Below, piece by piece: positions 59,501-64,000 of a DNA stretch of 64,000 nt. Position numbers and translations under genes: made by a program. Positions within the stretch are counted from its first letter, which is position 1, and each line of letters starts with the position of its first letter. The stretch covers positions 9,326,001 to 9,390,000 of the forward strand of contig WPIO01000004.1 in NCBI GenBank assembly GCA_009760855.2, read 5' to 3'. The notes beneath the pieces are model-generated. The model did not search any database, had not been told where the DNA came from, and saw nothing but the letters and a program-made list of their open reading frames with translations. This DNA is from Cristatella mucedo (lineage: Eukaryota; Bryozoa; Phylactolaemata; Cristatellidae).

Positions 59501-62500
59501 CCGACATACTCCCCCATCAGGCCAAGCATCGTACCACCCGCTTTTCGGAATCCAACAGTCTACAAATACCTCGTAAAAACCTTAAATCCTTTGGAGACCG
59601 TGCATTTAGTTCGTATGCCCCCAAAGCCCGGAACTCCCTCCCGACTTGCGTCAGAACATCCCCTGACCTAACTACATTTAAAAGAAACTTAAATGCACCT
59701 ATTTAGGACAGCAATTAGTGGGTCCCTGTGATTCGTCCTTCACGTGCTTATGCGTGCTGACATTGTGCGTGCTGCCACTAACCACATTTGCATGCTGACC
59801 CTGTGCATGTCACCCCTAACCATATTACTCATTTTTTTTGTTTTTCAGGCATGATTTTACTTACCATCTAATTGCATTTCCCTTTGCAGCAAATGTAAAG
59901 CGCCTAGAAAGAGATTAAGTTCTCTGAGGGCGCTTTATCAAGTGCATTATTCTTATTATTTACGGGTCAGCAAAGTCTACTTATTTCACTTTCGAGATGC
60001 ACCGTACTAGGCATTTGAGGATTGCCCTGCGGCCGCGTGGTCCGCTAGCCAATTCTGGCCAAACAGCTTGGGTTCCAACCCTGGTGGAGGAATAATTTCT
60101 AGAGAATTATTTGGCGCTAAATTTTACTACATATAATTCTAGTGTGATCCATGCTGTGTTCGCAAAATCAACTCAGATTGCTGTATCATTACTCCGTCGC
60201 CTGGTAACTGGACGGACGCGTGCACCAATTATATGAACTGTTTCACGAAATTGCACTCTTCGCATTGACTGCTTCCCTAAATTATCAACTTATAGCTTCG
60301 TAAATCTACATCTTAGTTACGAAATTATGTCTAGGCTAAGGCGATCAGTCTCTTTGGTCTCGCCTTGCCGGCAGCGGTCAATAAAGAATGAAGCTCTGCA
60401 ATTCTCGAACCCGCAACCTGAATATGGGAAGGCGGGGATCTTACCTCTGCGGTAAGATTCAGATCTGAGTAAATGCTCTAGCATTAATTATAATAATAGA
60501 CCGATCGCCTTACACCCTGGTAGAATGCAATCTCCTTACAAGTTTACCCTTTACAACTTGCGGTAAACGAAAGACAAAGGCCAAGGGCGAGCGACGAGCG
60601 CGGTTTCGTGCTCAGACGAGCATGCTAACGCAAACAACTATCAAGCTTAGGCTAGCATGCTAAAGCACACAAAAAGCACTCGCGAGGCCATCGTTAGTCA
60701 GACCTCTGGCTGGCAACACGAACTTATGCAAAAGCAAGCATGCGAAAACGAAAAGACTGGTTTACTAGTGCTTGAGGAAAGCTGACGGTAATAGACGAGT
60801 CATTAGCTGAGACCTAAATGATTCAAAACCGTTGCAGTCAATGGCCGAAGCCAGAAGCGATTTCTACACTGTTGGTGTATACGAGCTGAAGGCCAAATCA
60901 TCAAGAGGTTTAAACTTGGCGAGAGCGACGGCGGGACGACCGGAAACCGAGGAGCAGGTGGTACGAGAGCAATTATAAGTTATATTATTATATTGTAGTT
61001 ATAAGTTATACGAGGGCATACTGGAGGAGTGAGGAAGTCGGAGACTCTCACAAGTGAGTGAAGCGACATGTAGACCAGAGTGGATCTTGAAATGAGTTCG
61101 AAGCTAGATAGGAGCCGATGGATCTCTGACAACAGTGGTACGATATATCAGCTACGCCGTTGACACGGCCTACGCGAGCTACTGAGTTTTGTACCAAATG
61201 TAGACAAAAACAGGCATTGGCCCGTTTACTGAATAGAGAGATTTGCCGTAACCGACATCGCGAATGCGTAAACTAATTTTACAGTCATACTCTTGTCTAA
61301 GCGGACCCTGGTTTTGGCGAGGTTCCTTAGCTGAAATTAAGACACCGTGCTCATGCAAGGACAAATGGTTTTGGAATTGTGCCACCCAAATTACACGGCA
61401 GGTGTCACTTGACTCACTTTAGACGAACAGGTCTTGAGGGTATTTCCAAAGATACCACCGGTTGCATATTTAAGTAGTTAAACACATTGTGGAAAGGAAA
61501 TTATGCTCTGAAGCAAATATTCGCCTCGATTTATTCTGGACCGTTTAATACAGGCTTCATTCATTCCACCACTACGAACAGGTTTGCTGCGCTATTTGGT
61601 GAGCTGCGATGGCGCACTAGGTAAGGCGGTTACTTTTCATGACTCGGTCCCGAGGTTGTGGGTTCAAATCCTGCGGTGGGCAATCCTTTATTACGACTGC
61701 AAGCGGTGGTGATAGTCGTCAAGGTTCTACTGTCGCTATGCAAAAGAGGCTGGTGAATCAGCAAGAATTTGTTCTCTGCAGTACTACTATGCACCTTTTC
61801 TCTTTGACTTTCTTGCCAGCGCTCTACTACCTAGAGCAGAATGTCAACGAGACGTCAGCATGAAATCCCACATGGTTACAGAGCATTGTCCGAGAAGGAA
61901 GAGCGACTAGAGAGGTGAGATGAACCCGCGGAGCGAAATGTGAGTGAGCCTGTCGCCCGCCGCTGGCAACCGCGCGGAGTCCGGTCAGGCGCGAGTCGAC
62001 GACTGCTATTGGTCACGCTCGGGCACGCTTTGTTTACCGAGCCGACTTCCCTCACTCAAAAAACAACGCCGCCAGAGCTAGTCGTGCCGATGCCAAATTT
62101 TCGCGGCGATAAATAGCAAACAGGCGGCTGAAGCAGCAAGCATTATGCCGCCTGGCCGGCGCACGGCAATCGAAGCCGTGCTCAAGCATGAGAAGTGTCG
62201 GAGCGGCCAGCGTGCCGAGAGCGCCAACTAGATCAGCGCACCAATGTGCGCATTGCGCTTGTCGGGCAAATAGGGAAACACTGTAGAACAAACATGACTC
62301 ATTGGCCTGCGCAAACATGGCGCCGACTTCACACACAGACAACCCCTTCAGCGGGGCACGGGGGGGGGGGGCTTGAGGCTGGCGGGTGACGAGCTTGGGG
62401 GAGACAACCGCCGAGAGAGGGCGCGAGAGCTCGAGCTCGGCGACAAACAGGACGGTTCGACAAGGAGGCGGGGCGGGCGGCGGCGTACGACTGATTAACT

Positions 62501-62663
62501 ACTCACAGTACGGTTCTCGCTCCAGCTGCGGGTTGCCGTGGAGGCGCAGATGAAGCACCGTCAGGTGGCGAAGCTTTCCCAGCTCTTGCCAGCTGATGTT
62601 GTTGCTAGCGAGGTTGAGCTCGCCGAGTGCGACGAACCTCGAGAAGCCGTCCAGGCTGCAAAT
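30212..62663 (-). CDS. leucine-rich-repeat protein, 15 exons, 5' end not found
   Basis: Exons run from 62663 down to 30212 (listed separately). All introns are GT-AG, all phases agree, and the total is 563 codons including the stop. The protein begins inside an LRR (LGELNLASNNI, LTVLHLRLHGNPQ) with a capping motif (YRIHVIDCLPNIWLLDG). It continues with SAERVQAQNFFRDSALSSRP and RRKLPSEVSFVPSSLKELL, then two helical segments (MESCPVMETLACLSELGF, DRLYLALNYILAQH; LSQLAARLGEFGH). A Pro/Ser/Arg-rich linker, a small beta-type domain (IGDKILIAPQSIARMVSLPQ, DLALIQVEQL) and a low-complexity tail ending KKRREALASSISA complete it. No signal peptide or membrane segment is seen, so it is probably cytosolic. 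I cannot name the family member. Upstream exons must exist. Introns carry hAT, LINEs, SINEs and duplications. Confidence 0.82.
30618..30685 (-). CDS. LRR gene, exon 14
   Basis: Acceptor TTTTGTTTTAG, donor GTACGG. Encodes AESSARTAEIEISKNLPDQP and RDG; phases 0 in, 2 out. Confidence 0.75.
31086..31227 (-). CDS. LRR gene, exon 13
   Basis: Acceptor TTAGGCACAG, donor GTACGT. Encodes FQAVGNNEMTSHREITLPSF and VPASARQEQDQR; phases 2 in, 0 out. Acidic and polar, probably disordered. Confidence 0.78.
31440..31570 (+). repeat. dispersed repeat E, copy 2
   Basis: Matches 21840-22100 in order (GTGCTTTGAGTGCTTACCTG and following). Confidence 0.45.
31735..32000 (+). mobile_element. LINE B 3' end
   Basis: The end of the LINE B ORF (LSCYFHATHCISCSPDSAML in mixed frames) and the shared 3' UTR (CCGCTTAGGCCGTGATTGCG, GTTACAGACGGAGATACATA). 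Inside an LRR-gene intron. Confidence 0.75.
32162..32285 (-). CDS. LRR gene, exon 12
   Basis: Acceptor TGCTTCTTTTAG, donor GTAGGT. Encodes NGSTISKGIQPADQYVYIDV and KNFAWDNTQSYWKSKENGRL; phases 1 in, 2 out. Looks like a conserved folded segment. Confidence 0.85.
32286..33050. other. intron sequence
   Basis: Intron of the LRR gene. Around 32.69-32.86 kb short GC-rich blocks such as GGCGGAGTATTCCCATAGG and CGCGGAGTCGACTATA recur in inverted and direct form, possibly a decayed small DNA element. Confidence 0.3.
33052..33150 (-). mobile_element. LINE A 3' tail
   Basis: (AAT)n followed by the reversed tail (TTGATAAAGCGCCCTCAGAG, AACTTAATCTCTTTCAAGGC). Confidence 0.8.
33242..33340 (-). CDS. LRR gene, exon 11
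   Basis: Acceptor AACTTGTAG, donor GTAACA. Encodes IGDKILIAPQSIARMVSLPQ and ADLALIQVEQLS; phases 1 in, 1 out. The alternating pattern suggests beta strands. Confidence 0.87.
33341..35060. other. intron sequence
   Basis: LRR-gene intron with a GT microsatellite (33715-33742). No element is recognised in 33.8-35.0 kb. Confidence 0.4.
35065..35308 (-). mobile_element. LINE B 3' end
   Basis: Reversed LINE B: ATGTATCTCCGTCTGTAACT, CACAAAGACTACGTGG and CACGCAACAAAAAGAGAAAG. Confidence 0.75.
35330..35960 (+). mobile_element. LINE A, 3' part
   Basis: AARLVCRERRSCHITPLLAD, LHWLPVKQRIDFKVLSLTF, KSFGDRAFSSYAPTAWNSLP, PDLTTFKRNLKTYLFRTAF in two frames. The full 3' UTR and a TTATTATTATT tail follow. 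It begins exactly next to the reversed LINE B copy. Confidence 0.88.
36102..36240 (-). CDS. LRR gene, exon 10
   Basis: Acceptor CTGCTGTTTCAG, donor GTAAGC. Encodes CRNPPIKRPMSGPMYASAFH and SPDSRPPRVSSSRSHERTRT; phases 0 in, 1 out. A basic Pro/Ser linker. Confidence 0.82.
36740..38040 (-). pseudogene. hAT transposase (ZMYM1-like/DUF4371 type), broken
   Basis: Read downward from 38.0 kb: TVITFFGTIRRLLIILF, RWEELKKVLAIAVKRAYATR, WSARGEAVKAINNGRKSIV, a frameshift, then LETRSEAGSLLHCVLNFNF and VRLPFWYSILKNIDRVQIRL, to a stop at 37191. After the SINE insertion the hAT C-terminal dimerisation region appears (KVYLTIAAPVANCERSLSKL) with another stop. The cysteine/zinc-finger N-terminus is not seen. 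Not functional. Confidence 0.8.
36925..37109 (-). mobile_element. SINE type A nested in the hAT
   Basis: The plus strand reads AAATAAATCCTAGCTGATTA, CACCGCTTGCAGTGGCGATA, AATCGAACCCATGACCTC (reverse B-box) and CACCTTACCTAGTGTGCCAT. Flanks share ATGAAA, a likely target duplication. It interrupts the hAT, so it inserted later. Confidence 0.88.
38610..39040. other. intron sequence
   Basis: LRR-gene intron; nothing recognised. Confidence 0.4.
39042..39130 (+). mobile_element. SINE type V head
   Basis: GTTTGGCCCAGGAAGTAAGG and AAGGTCGTGGGATCGAGCCC, then AAGTTCTCTTACGGC. Same layout as the 3.1 and 50.1 kb copies. Confidence 0.6.
39168..39226. repeat. (CT)n-(AT)n microsatellite
   Basis: A CT run then an AT run. 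Confidence 0.9.
39338..39658 (+). CDS. hypothetical open frame in intron
   Basis: 106 codons, not recognised. It includes RLQRLARQCVFGFSFGAVLF and LLEGLQSFSRRISKRGPRPY. Mixed basic and aromatic sequence, no domain, no start context or splice sites. It may be decayed element DNA. Confidence 0.12.
   Translation: MTKRLHGRDDVKERLQRLARQCVFGFSFGAVLFPEFNTHRNMLFKRGSYFSYACGSKRLLSCELKAFNFSLSRSSEESLLEGLQSFSRRISKRGPRPYFLSLKVKV
40361..40477 (-). CDS. LRR gene, exon 9
   Basis: Acceptor TTATTTTTCAG, donor GTGAGT. Encodes VDDTTILKGAARLILVSVQQ and NLNLGRRTIKGSPVVDMIM; phases 0 in, 0 out. Helical. Confidence 0.87.
40705..40770. repeat. (CT)n microsatellite
   Basis: CT run in the intron between LRR exons 8 and 9. 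Confidence 0.93.
40956..41036 (-). CDS. LRR gene, exon 8 (acceptor uncertain)
   Basis: Donor GTAAGT after 40956 is strong. Encodes LAVTATGDNAIVQKLSQLAA and RLGEFGH. The only acceptor in phase with exon 7 is GATGGAG just before 41036, which has a weak pyrimidine tract. The nearby GATGGACAG would put the join out of phase unless a small exon is missed. An in-frame TGA just upstream limits the exon. Confidence 0.7.
41040..41185. other. GC-rich intron patch with (CCT)n
   Basis: CGCTCGCT repeats and a CCTCCT run (41157-41178) in the intron before exon 8. Confidence 0.6.
41572..41764 (-). CDS. LRR gene, exon 7
   Basis: Acceptor GAGTCAACAG, donor GTAAGC (or GTACGT four bases earlier, out of phase). 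Encodes FCPRDVREFLMESCPVMETL, ACLSELGFQIGGLYDRLYLA and LNYILAQHVKDETLIQRKTQ; phases 2 in, 0 out. The longest helical segment of the protein. Confidence 0.87.
42390..42555 (+). mobile_element. LINE A 3' UTR and tail
   Basis: GTGCTTTTGCGTGCTGACAC, GTAAAGTGTCTAGAAAGGGA and an ATTATTATT tail. Confidence 0.7.
42714..43100 (+). CDS. hypothetical open frame with signal-like start
   Basis: 128 codons. The start MRCDFLHFVFVFILSCACTD resembles a signal peptide; the rest is Cys/His/Ala-rich with LEKIQAADFPKIWRRRYLAL. No domain recognised, no splice partners, and it lies in an LRR-gene intron on the opposite strand. It could be a short intron-hosted gene or chance. Confidence 0.2.
   Translation: MRCDFLHFVFVFILSCACTDAAYRRAFGCYAILVTVICTNALGLPSLKAASTHLLVDSFYFHGCHEHASHRTASFFRQLEKIQAADFPKIWRRRYLALAYAARVGLEFDQLKCKNLCKKIVQSQTISQ
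43606..43639 (-). CDS. LRR gene, exon 6 (34 bases)
   Basis: Acceptor ACATCTTTTGAAAG, donor GTAAGC. Encodes TLELAKLDNI with split codons on both sides; phases 1 in, 2 out. This microexon is the piece that makes exons 5 and 7 join in frame. Confidence 0.7.
44508..46886 (+). repeat. tandem duplication, copy D1
   Basis: Nearly identical to 47484-49874 with small indels. Both copies start CATATCATAAGGAATTCTT and end at GAAATGTCAGGCTCT(C/T)ATTTATTT. Each contains a 105-codon frame starting MRVMNHSLNHYLTNQKPVIV that differs by one residue between copies. I do not recognise the content as a gene or known transposon. LINE-type tails lie inside. Confidence 0.9.
46155..46545. repeat. inverted pair of LINE/SINE tails inside D1
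   Basis: The reversed tail at 46155-46330 (ATACAGCACCCCCAAAGAAC) faces a forward tail at 46450-46545 (AAGAGATTTAAGTTCTCTGA). Its counterpart in D2 is 49120-49500. Confidence 0.65.
46887..47483 (+). repeat. block S, copy 1 (between D1 and D2)
   Basis: About 590 bases from CTGACCGTATATTGGTGTC to CTTGCTGTGCCCTGCTGC, repeated nearly exactly at 56172-56763. It carries a minus-strand frame (starting MLNTMHSRSSSREVESGART) and a plus-strand frame that ends at a GTGAGC donor-like site. Neither is recognised. Confidence 0.9.
47484..49874 (+). repeat. tandem duplication, copy D2
   Basis: Second copy of D1 at a spacing of about 2.97 kb. Differences are scattered substitutions and short indels, so the duplication is fairly recent. 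Confidence 0.9.
50067..50215 (+). mobile_element. SINE type V with LINE A-like tail, good copy
   Basis: Head GGCCCGGGAGTTAAGGCGCT, CACCTTTGACGACCGAGGTC, B-box-like GTGGGCTCAAGCCCTGCGG, then a tail (GATTCAGTTCTCTTAGAGCG, CTATACAAATG) resembling the LINE A 3' end. Confidence 0.75.
50720..50835 (-). mobile_element. SINE type A fragment
   Basis: GGCTATCACTCCGCTTGCAG, ACTTGAACCCACGATCTGGG (reverse B-box), GCAACTTGCCCCTACACTAA. Confidence 0.65.
51190..51650 (+). mobile_element. LINE B, longest copy
   Basis: Mixed frames give LRPAMAWHL, SELAKLLHQFQSPRALRS and the end region; the 3' UTR has AAAACTCTCCTGCGTTACAG and ACAAAGATACACATA. 5'-truncated and decayed. Confidence 0.7.
51870..51925. repeat. (AT)n-(GT)n microsatellite
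   Basis: AT run followed by GT and GCGT units. Confidence 0.9.
51970..52275 (-). mobile_element. LINE remnant (third family), part 1
   Basis: Shares ordered blocks with 60585-60850 (ACCTCTGGCT, GCATGC, TAAATGAT). The element continues at 52610; LINE A is inserted between. Confidence 0.45.
52276..52605 (+). mobile_element. LINE A 3' end inserted in an older LINE
   Basis: CCGACTTGACCACATTTAAA and AAGAAATTGAAAACGCACCT, the full 3' UTR and a TTATTATTATT tail. Confidence 0.82.
52610..52800 (-). mobile_element. LINE RT remnant, part 2
   Basis: The minus strand reads LRASSLNYLHLVQNSAASPV, a stop, RSCHITPLH: the C-terminal RT motif of CR1-like elements, with stops. Confidence 0.6.
53516..53582. 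repeat. (GA)n microsatellite
   Basis: GA run of about 67 bases, about 180 bases downstream of LRR exon 5 (3' side on the minus strand). Confidence 0.95.
53764..53812 (-). CDS. LRR gene, exon 5
   Basis: Acceptor TTTCTTTGCAG, donor GTACGT. Encodes ATELLMQFPMHGPSNV; phases 0 in, 1 out. Confidence 0.83.
54085..54170 (+). mobile_element. SINE/LINE tail
   Basis: CGAGATTTAGTTCTCTGAGA, GTGCTGTGAAA and an ATTATTACTATTACT tail. Confidence 0.55.
54605..54815 (-). mobile_element. LINE RT remnant (third family)
   Basis: The minus strand reads HLQLVRNSIAHQV and RSCHVTVASHYFCPRFTGYL, the same RT region as at 52.7 and 61.2 kb. Confidence 0.6.
55268..55372 (+). CDS. CMGC kinase-like exon
   Basis: After an acceptor (AATGTCGTTGCAG) the plus strand reads LIAHPPNRNRFVQL, ITLEQIKRMIICLGSPTEDE and W. 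This resembles the MAPK/CMGC segment after subdomain IX, where family members have ...QL..I...LGTPTEED. A possible donor (GTATGC) follows 55372; otherwise the frame runs on to 55619 with unrecognised sequence. The exon starts one base before the Leu codon. No activation loop, HRD or DFG region was found upstream. It may be a real gene with distant exons or a decayed copy. Confidence 0.4.
55745..55797 (+). CDS. second CMGC kinase-like exon
   Basis: Acceptor AGTAGTACAG, donor GTAGTA. Encodes KPKAAENLLEKCFQLHS plus two bases CG, like the kinase C-lobe segment A.DLLEKML.FDP.KR. Its phase (0 in) does not join directly to 55372 (phase 2), so an exon is missing or the copy is broken. Antisense inside the LRR gene. 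Confidence 0.35.
55857..56070 (+). repeat. tandem duplication, two units of about 105 bases
   Basis: Units share CGTGAACAAGATTTGGG, TTTCAGCTTGAACCAGTT, CGTGGCA and TAATCTCCACATAG, with several substitutions. Confidence 0.88.
56068..56160 (+). mobile_element. short LINE B insertion with target duplication
   Basis: Only the last 90 bases or so of LINE B (GCTGTGAGTGCGCTATACAA ... GAAGATACATTACATT). ACATAG occurs at both edges, a likely target duplication. It splits the tandem repeat from block S. Confidence 0.72.
56172..56763 (+). repeat. block S, copy 2
   Basis: Nearly identical to 46887-47483, including both open frames. Not accompanied here by block D. Confidence 0.9.
56850..57033 (-). mobile_element. 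SINE type A, good copy
   Basis: AAATAAATAAATCCTAGCTG, CACCGCTTGCAGTGGCGATA, GAATCGAACCCACGACCTTG (reverse B-box), CCGCCTTACCTACTGTGCCA, ending ACGGCTCACC. Confidence 0.88.
57240..57281. repeat. perfect 19-bp inverted repeat, 4-base loop
   Basis: Arm CTTGAGCTGTCAGCTGACC (57240-57258), loop GACT, and its exact reverse complement (57263-57281). Flanks extend the pairing to 27 bp with two mismatches. GC content and length make a strong hairpin in either strand. Confidence 0.95.
57290..58500. other. intron sequence
   Basis: LRR-gene intron between exons 4 and 5; no element recognised. Confidence 0.4.
58515..58595 (-). CDS. LRR gene, exon 4
   Basis: Acceptor TATTGTAG, donor GTAGGA. Encodes RRKLPSEVSFVPSSLKELLV and SGVFGQK; phases 0 in, 0 out. 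Confidence 0.87.
58796..58857 (-). CDS. LRR gene, exon 3
   Basis: Acceptor ACGTTTGTAG, donor GTAAGT. With the split Ser codon it encodes SAERVQAQNFFRDSALSSRP and V; phases 1 in, 0 out. Confidence 0.9.
59132..59194 (-). CDS. LRR gene, exon 2
   Basis: Acceptor TTTTATTTCTAG, donor GTAAGT. With the split Tyr codon it encodes YRIHVIDCLPNIWLLDGRLV and T, a typical LRR C-terminal cap; phases 1 in, 1 out. Confidence 0.9.
59490..59965 (+). mobile_element. LINE A 3' end
   Basis: LPHQAKHRTTRFSESNSLQI, KSFGDRAFSSYAPKARNSLP, PDLTTFKRNL, then the full 3' UTR (AAGAGATTAAGTTCTCTGAG, GGCGCTTTATCAAGTGCATT) and tail. Confidence 0.88.
60025..60110 (+). mobile_element. tRNA-like SINE head (third type)
   Basis: GCGTGGTCCGCTAGCC resembles an A-box and GGGTTCCAACCC a B-box. 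The tail is unlike the other two SINE types. It does not fold into a convincing tRNA (no clear acceptor stem). Confidence 0.45.
60355..60465 (-). mobile_element. SINE type A-like fragment
   Basis: AATTCTCGAACCCGCAACCT (reverse B-box) and GATCTTACCTCTGCGG (reverse A-box). Confidence 0.45.
60580..61240 (-). mobile_element. LINE remnant (third family)
   Basis: Ordered matches to 51970-52275 and 52610-52800. The minus strand at 61.2 kb reads LHLVQNSVARVG-like RT sequence with frameshifts. Confidence 0.5.
61597..61790 (+). mobile_element. SINE type A, sense copy
   Basis: GGTGAGCTGCGATGGCGCAC, TAGGTAAGGCGG (A-box), GAGGTTGTGGGTTCAAATCC (perfect tRNA B-box), GCGGTGGGCAATCCTTTATT, TGCAAGCGGTGGTGATAGTC and GAGGCTGGTGAATCAGC. 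Defines the family: tRNA head about 85 bases, body about 100. Confidence 0.85.
61920..62505. other. GC-rich intron/flank of the LRR gene
   Basis: CpG-rich DNA with a G run (62352-62362) just downstream of LRR exon 1 on the minus strand. It could include regulatory DNA. No specific site seen. Confidence 0.35.
62507..62663 (-). CDS. LRR gene, first exon found
   Basis: Acceptor TCGCGTGCAG, donor GTGAGT. Encodes ICSLDGFSRFVALGELNLAS, NNISWQELGKLRHLTVLHLR and LHGNPQLEREPY: two LRR units of the LxxLxLxxN type. Begins at phase 0. A TGA lies upstream in frame, so further 5' exons must be spliced on. Confidence 0.87.
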
Positions 62664-63134
62664 CTGCACGCGACATCGAACGGCGCCGGCACGTCAGCGG
62701 CCGACGCTCGACGCGCTCGCCAGGTTTATCAGAGGCGAATTCGCTAGAGGCGAATTCTGCGAAAGTGAGCCCATCACAGCCGATGGCCAACTATGCCAAA
62801 TGCATCACTAACCGAGGGTTTATTAACGAGAGCGTCAACTAGTTTACTCTCTCGACTTGGGTACTCGATACGGCTGACGCTGCTGCAGCGAATCCGCTCG
62901 GCACAAGTGAGCCGCAGCGTGGCACGGTTGCTGGGTAGGAACGAAGGCCTGAAAAGGCTTGCTTCCACCGTCCGACCACAGGCCACCACAGGTCTTTATA
63001 GCAAAGAGCGCGAGCTTTATAGTCCAGGTTTCTAGTTCAGCCTAGCGGCCTAGAGAAAGGGCGAAAGCTAATTGGATCGCTAGCGAGCTAGTGCGACCAA
63101 TAGTTCCCAACTATCAAAAATTAGCGAATAAACG

Positions 63135-63260
63135 ATATATAATTCATTTGTATAGCACCCTAAGAGAGCTGAATCTCTATTCAGGCGCATTGCATCTGCC
63201 TCCCGGGCTCAAGCCCTCGGCCTTGACCTTGGTCGGGGCGAGCACCTCAAGCACCGGGCG
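63135..63260 (-). mobile_element. SINE type V
   Basis: Reversed: tail TTTGTATAGCACCCTAAGAG, then CGGGCTCAAGCCCTCGG (B-box-like) and GGGGCGAGCACCTCAAG (head). Confidence 0.6.
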
Positions 63261-63470
63261 GTAGATGTTGTCGTCCAGTAAAGCAGTTTCGTATAGAGTT
63301 GGGCGGCTGTCAGGAATGAATTCCGTATTTCGAGTCCTAGACGACTGCGTCTCCAGTGCTGCCCCTTTACGCGATTCGTCGCCTGCTATTAAGCGCTTCC
63401 GAATTCGCCAAAGCGTCTTCGCGTCGTCGGTGAGGAAGACCGACGCTTCGCCTTCTTTTTTATTTAGCAC
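63261..63470 (-). CDS. possible exon, function unknown
   Basis: The minus strand is open with coding-like composition: ASVFLTDDAKTLWRIRKRLI and SRPTLYETALLDDNIYRPVL. No domain recognised and no good donor or acceptor pair. It lies upstream of the LRR exons on the same strand and could be an earlier exon of that gene. The frame runs on into the SINE at 63.2 kb. Confidence 0.25.
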
Positions 63471-63524
63471 CTAGCTCCCGAAGTGTTCCACGCTCTGTAG
63501 CCTATTCTCGTCTTTTGCTAGTCG

Positions 63525-63640
63525 GCTTAATAGTAATGATAATAACAATAAATTTGATACAGCGCCCTCGGAGAACTCGATCTCTTTCTAGGAGCTTTAT
63601 ATTTGCTGCAAAGGAAGCACGATCGAAATCGTTCGCTATA
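63525..63640 (-). mobile_element. LINE A 3' tail
   Basis: AATAATAACAATAAATTTGA, TACAGCGCCCTCGGAGAACT, CGATCTCTTTCTAGGAGC and TTGCTGCAAAGG. Confidence 0.78.
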
Positions 63641-64000
63641 GCTGGCTTTGCGAGCGCTTGAGTGAAGGCTCGACTTCGAGTCGGAATTGTAGCCAGCATT
63701 GCAGCCGCGACGTTCGGGATGAGCCTGCGCGTGCGCGCTTGGCGTTTCGGGCGCAGCAGCTGCATTTCCATTCGTGGTGAGTCGCGAGTGCTCGCGCGGC
63801 CGCTGCGACAGGCTCCGAACCTTAGGAGCGAGAGAGCAAGTGAGCACCCGGTGCAGGCGTCGGAGCAGCAGCACTTCCGGCCAGCGTTACCTCCCACGGT
63901 GACCTTAGCGAAGAACCCCAAAGCACAAAAAACTCGTTCACGTCTTAGTAACCGATTCGGTTCTCGTGGAGCGCTGCGCCAAAAACTCGGCATTTGCACT

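Noticed and set aside
61597-61680. tRNA gene
   Set aside because: Has A- and B-box sequences but no closed acceptor stem, and occurs as a repeat with a constant body; it is a SINE.

Overview
The window reads as nuclear DNA of an invertebrate animal. It has spliceosomal GT-AG introns, long intergenic and intronic stretches, many dinucleotide microsatellites, and dispersed fragments of CR1/L2-type LINEs, tRNA-derived SINEs and one hAT DNA transposon. There are no operons, ribosome-binding sites or CRISPR arrays. The phylum cannot be fixed from sequence alone.

Most long open frames are not genes; they translate microsatellites, GC-rich DNA or LINE debris. Two real multi-exon genes can be rebuilt by hand, both on the minus strand. 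(1) A FAM151/menorin-family gene (19511 down to 13266) has four coding exons with matching splice phases and predicts about 575 residues: an N-terminal membrane anchor, the FAM151 PLC-like domain, and a long C-terminal extension carried in one large last exon. (2) A leucine-rich-repeat (LRR) gene (62663 down to 30212) has 15 small exons spread over 32 kb. All splice phases agree and together they give 562 codons ending in a stop; its 5' end is not found and may lie beyond the window. I cannot name this LRR protein.

Weaker coding candidates are two CMGC-kinase-like exons on the plus strand (55.27 and 55.75 kb) inside an LRR-gene intron, a signal-peptide-like first exon at 5.2 kb (minus), and single possible exons at 27.1 and 63.3 kb (minus) and 42.7 kb (plus).

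Layout: 0-13 kb is repeat-rich intergenic DNA with LINE A, LINE B, SINEs, an 18-bp minisatellite and a two-copy dispersed repeat. 13.2-19.5 kb is the FAM151 gene, with an opposite-strand LINE A in its third intron. 19.5-30 kb is repeats, a CpG-rich block at 25.2-25.8 kb and large CT/GA tracts. 30.2-62.7 kb is the LRR gene. Its introns hold an intact-ended hAT element (36459-38601) with a nested SINE, a recent tandem duplication of about 2.97 kb (44.5-49.9 kb) with a third partial copy at 56.2 kb, several LINEs, and a perfect 19-bp palindrome at 57.24 kb. 62.7-64 kb is GC-rich sequence with SINE and LINE tails.

The two main genes show no evidence of working together. No clearly new biological system can be demonstrated; the unnamed LRR protein and the duplicated block are the parts most worth following up.
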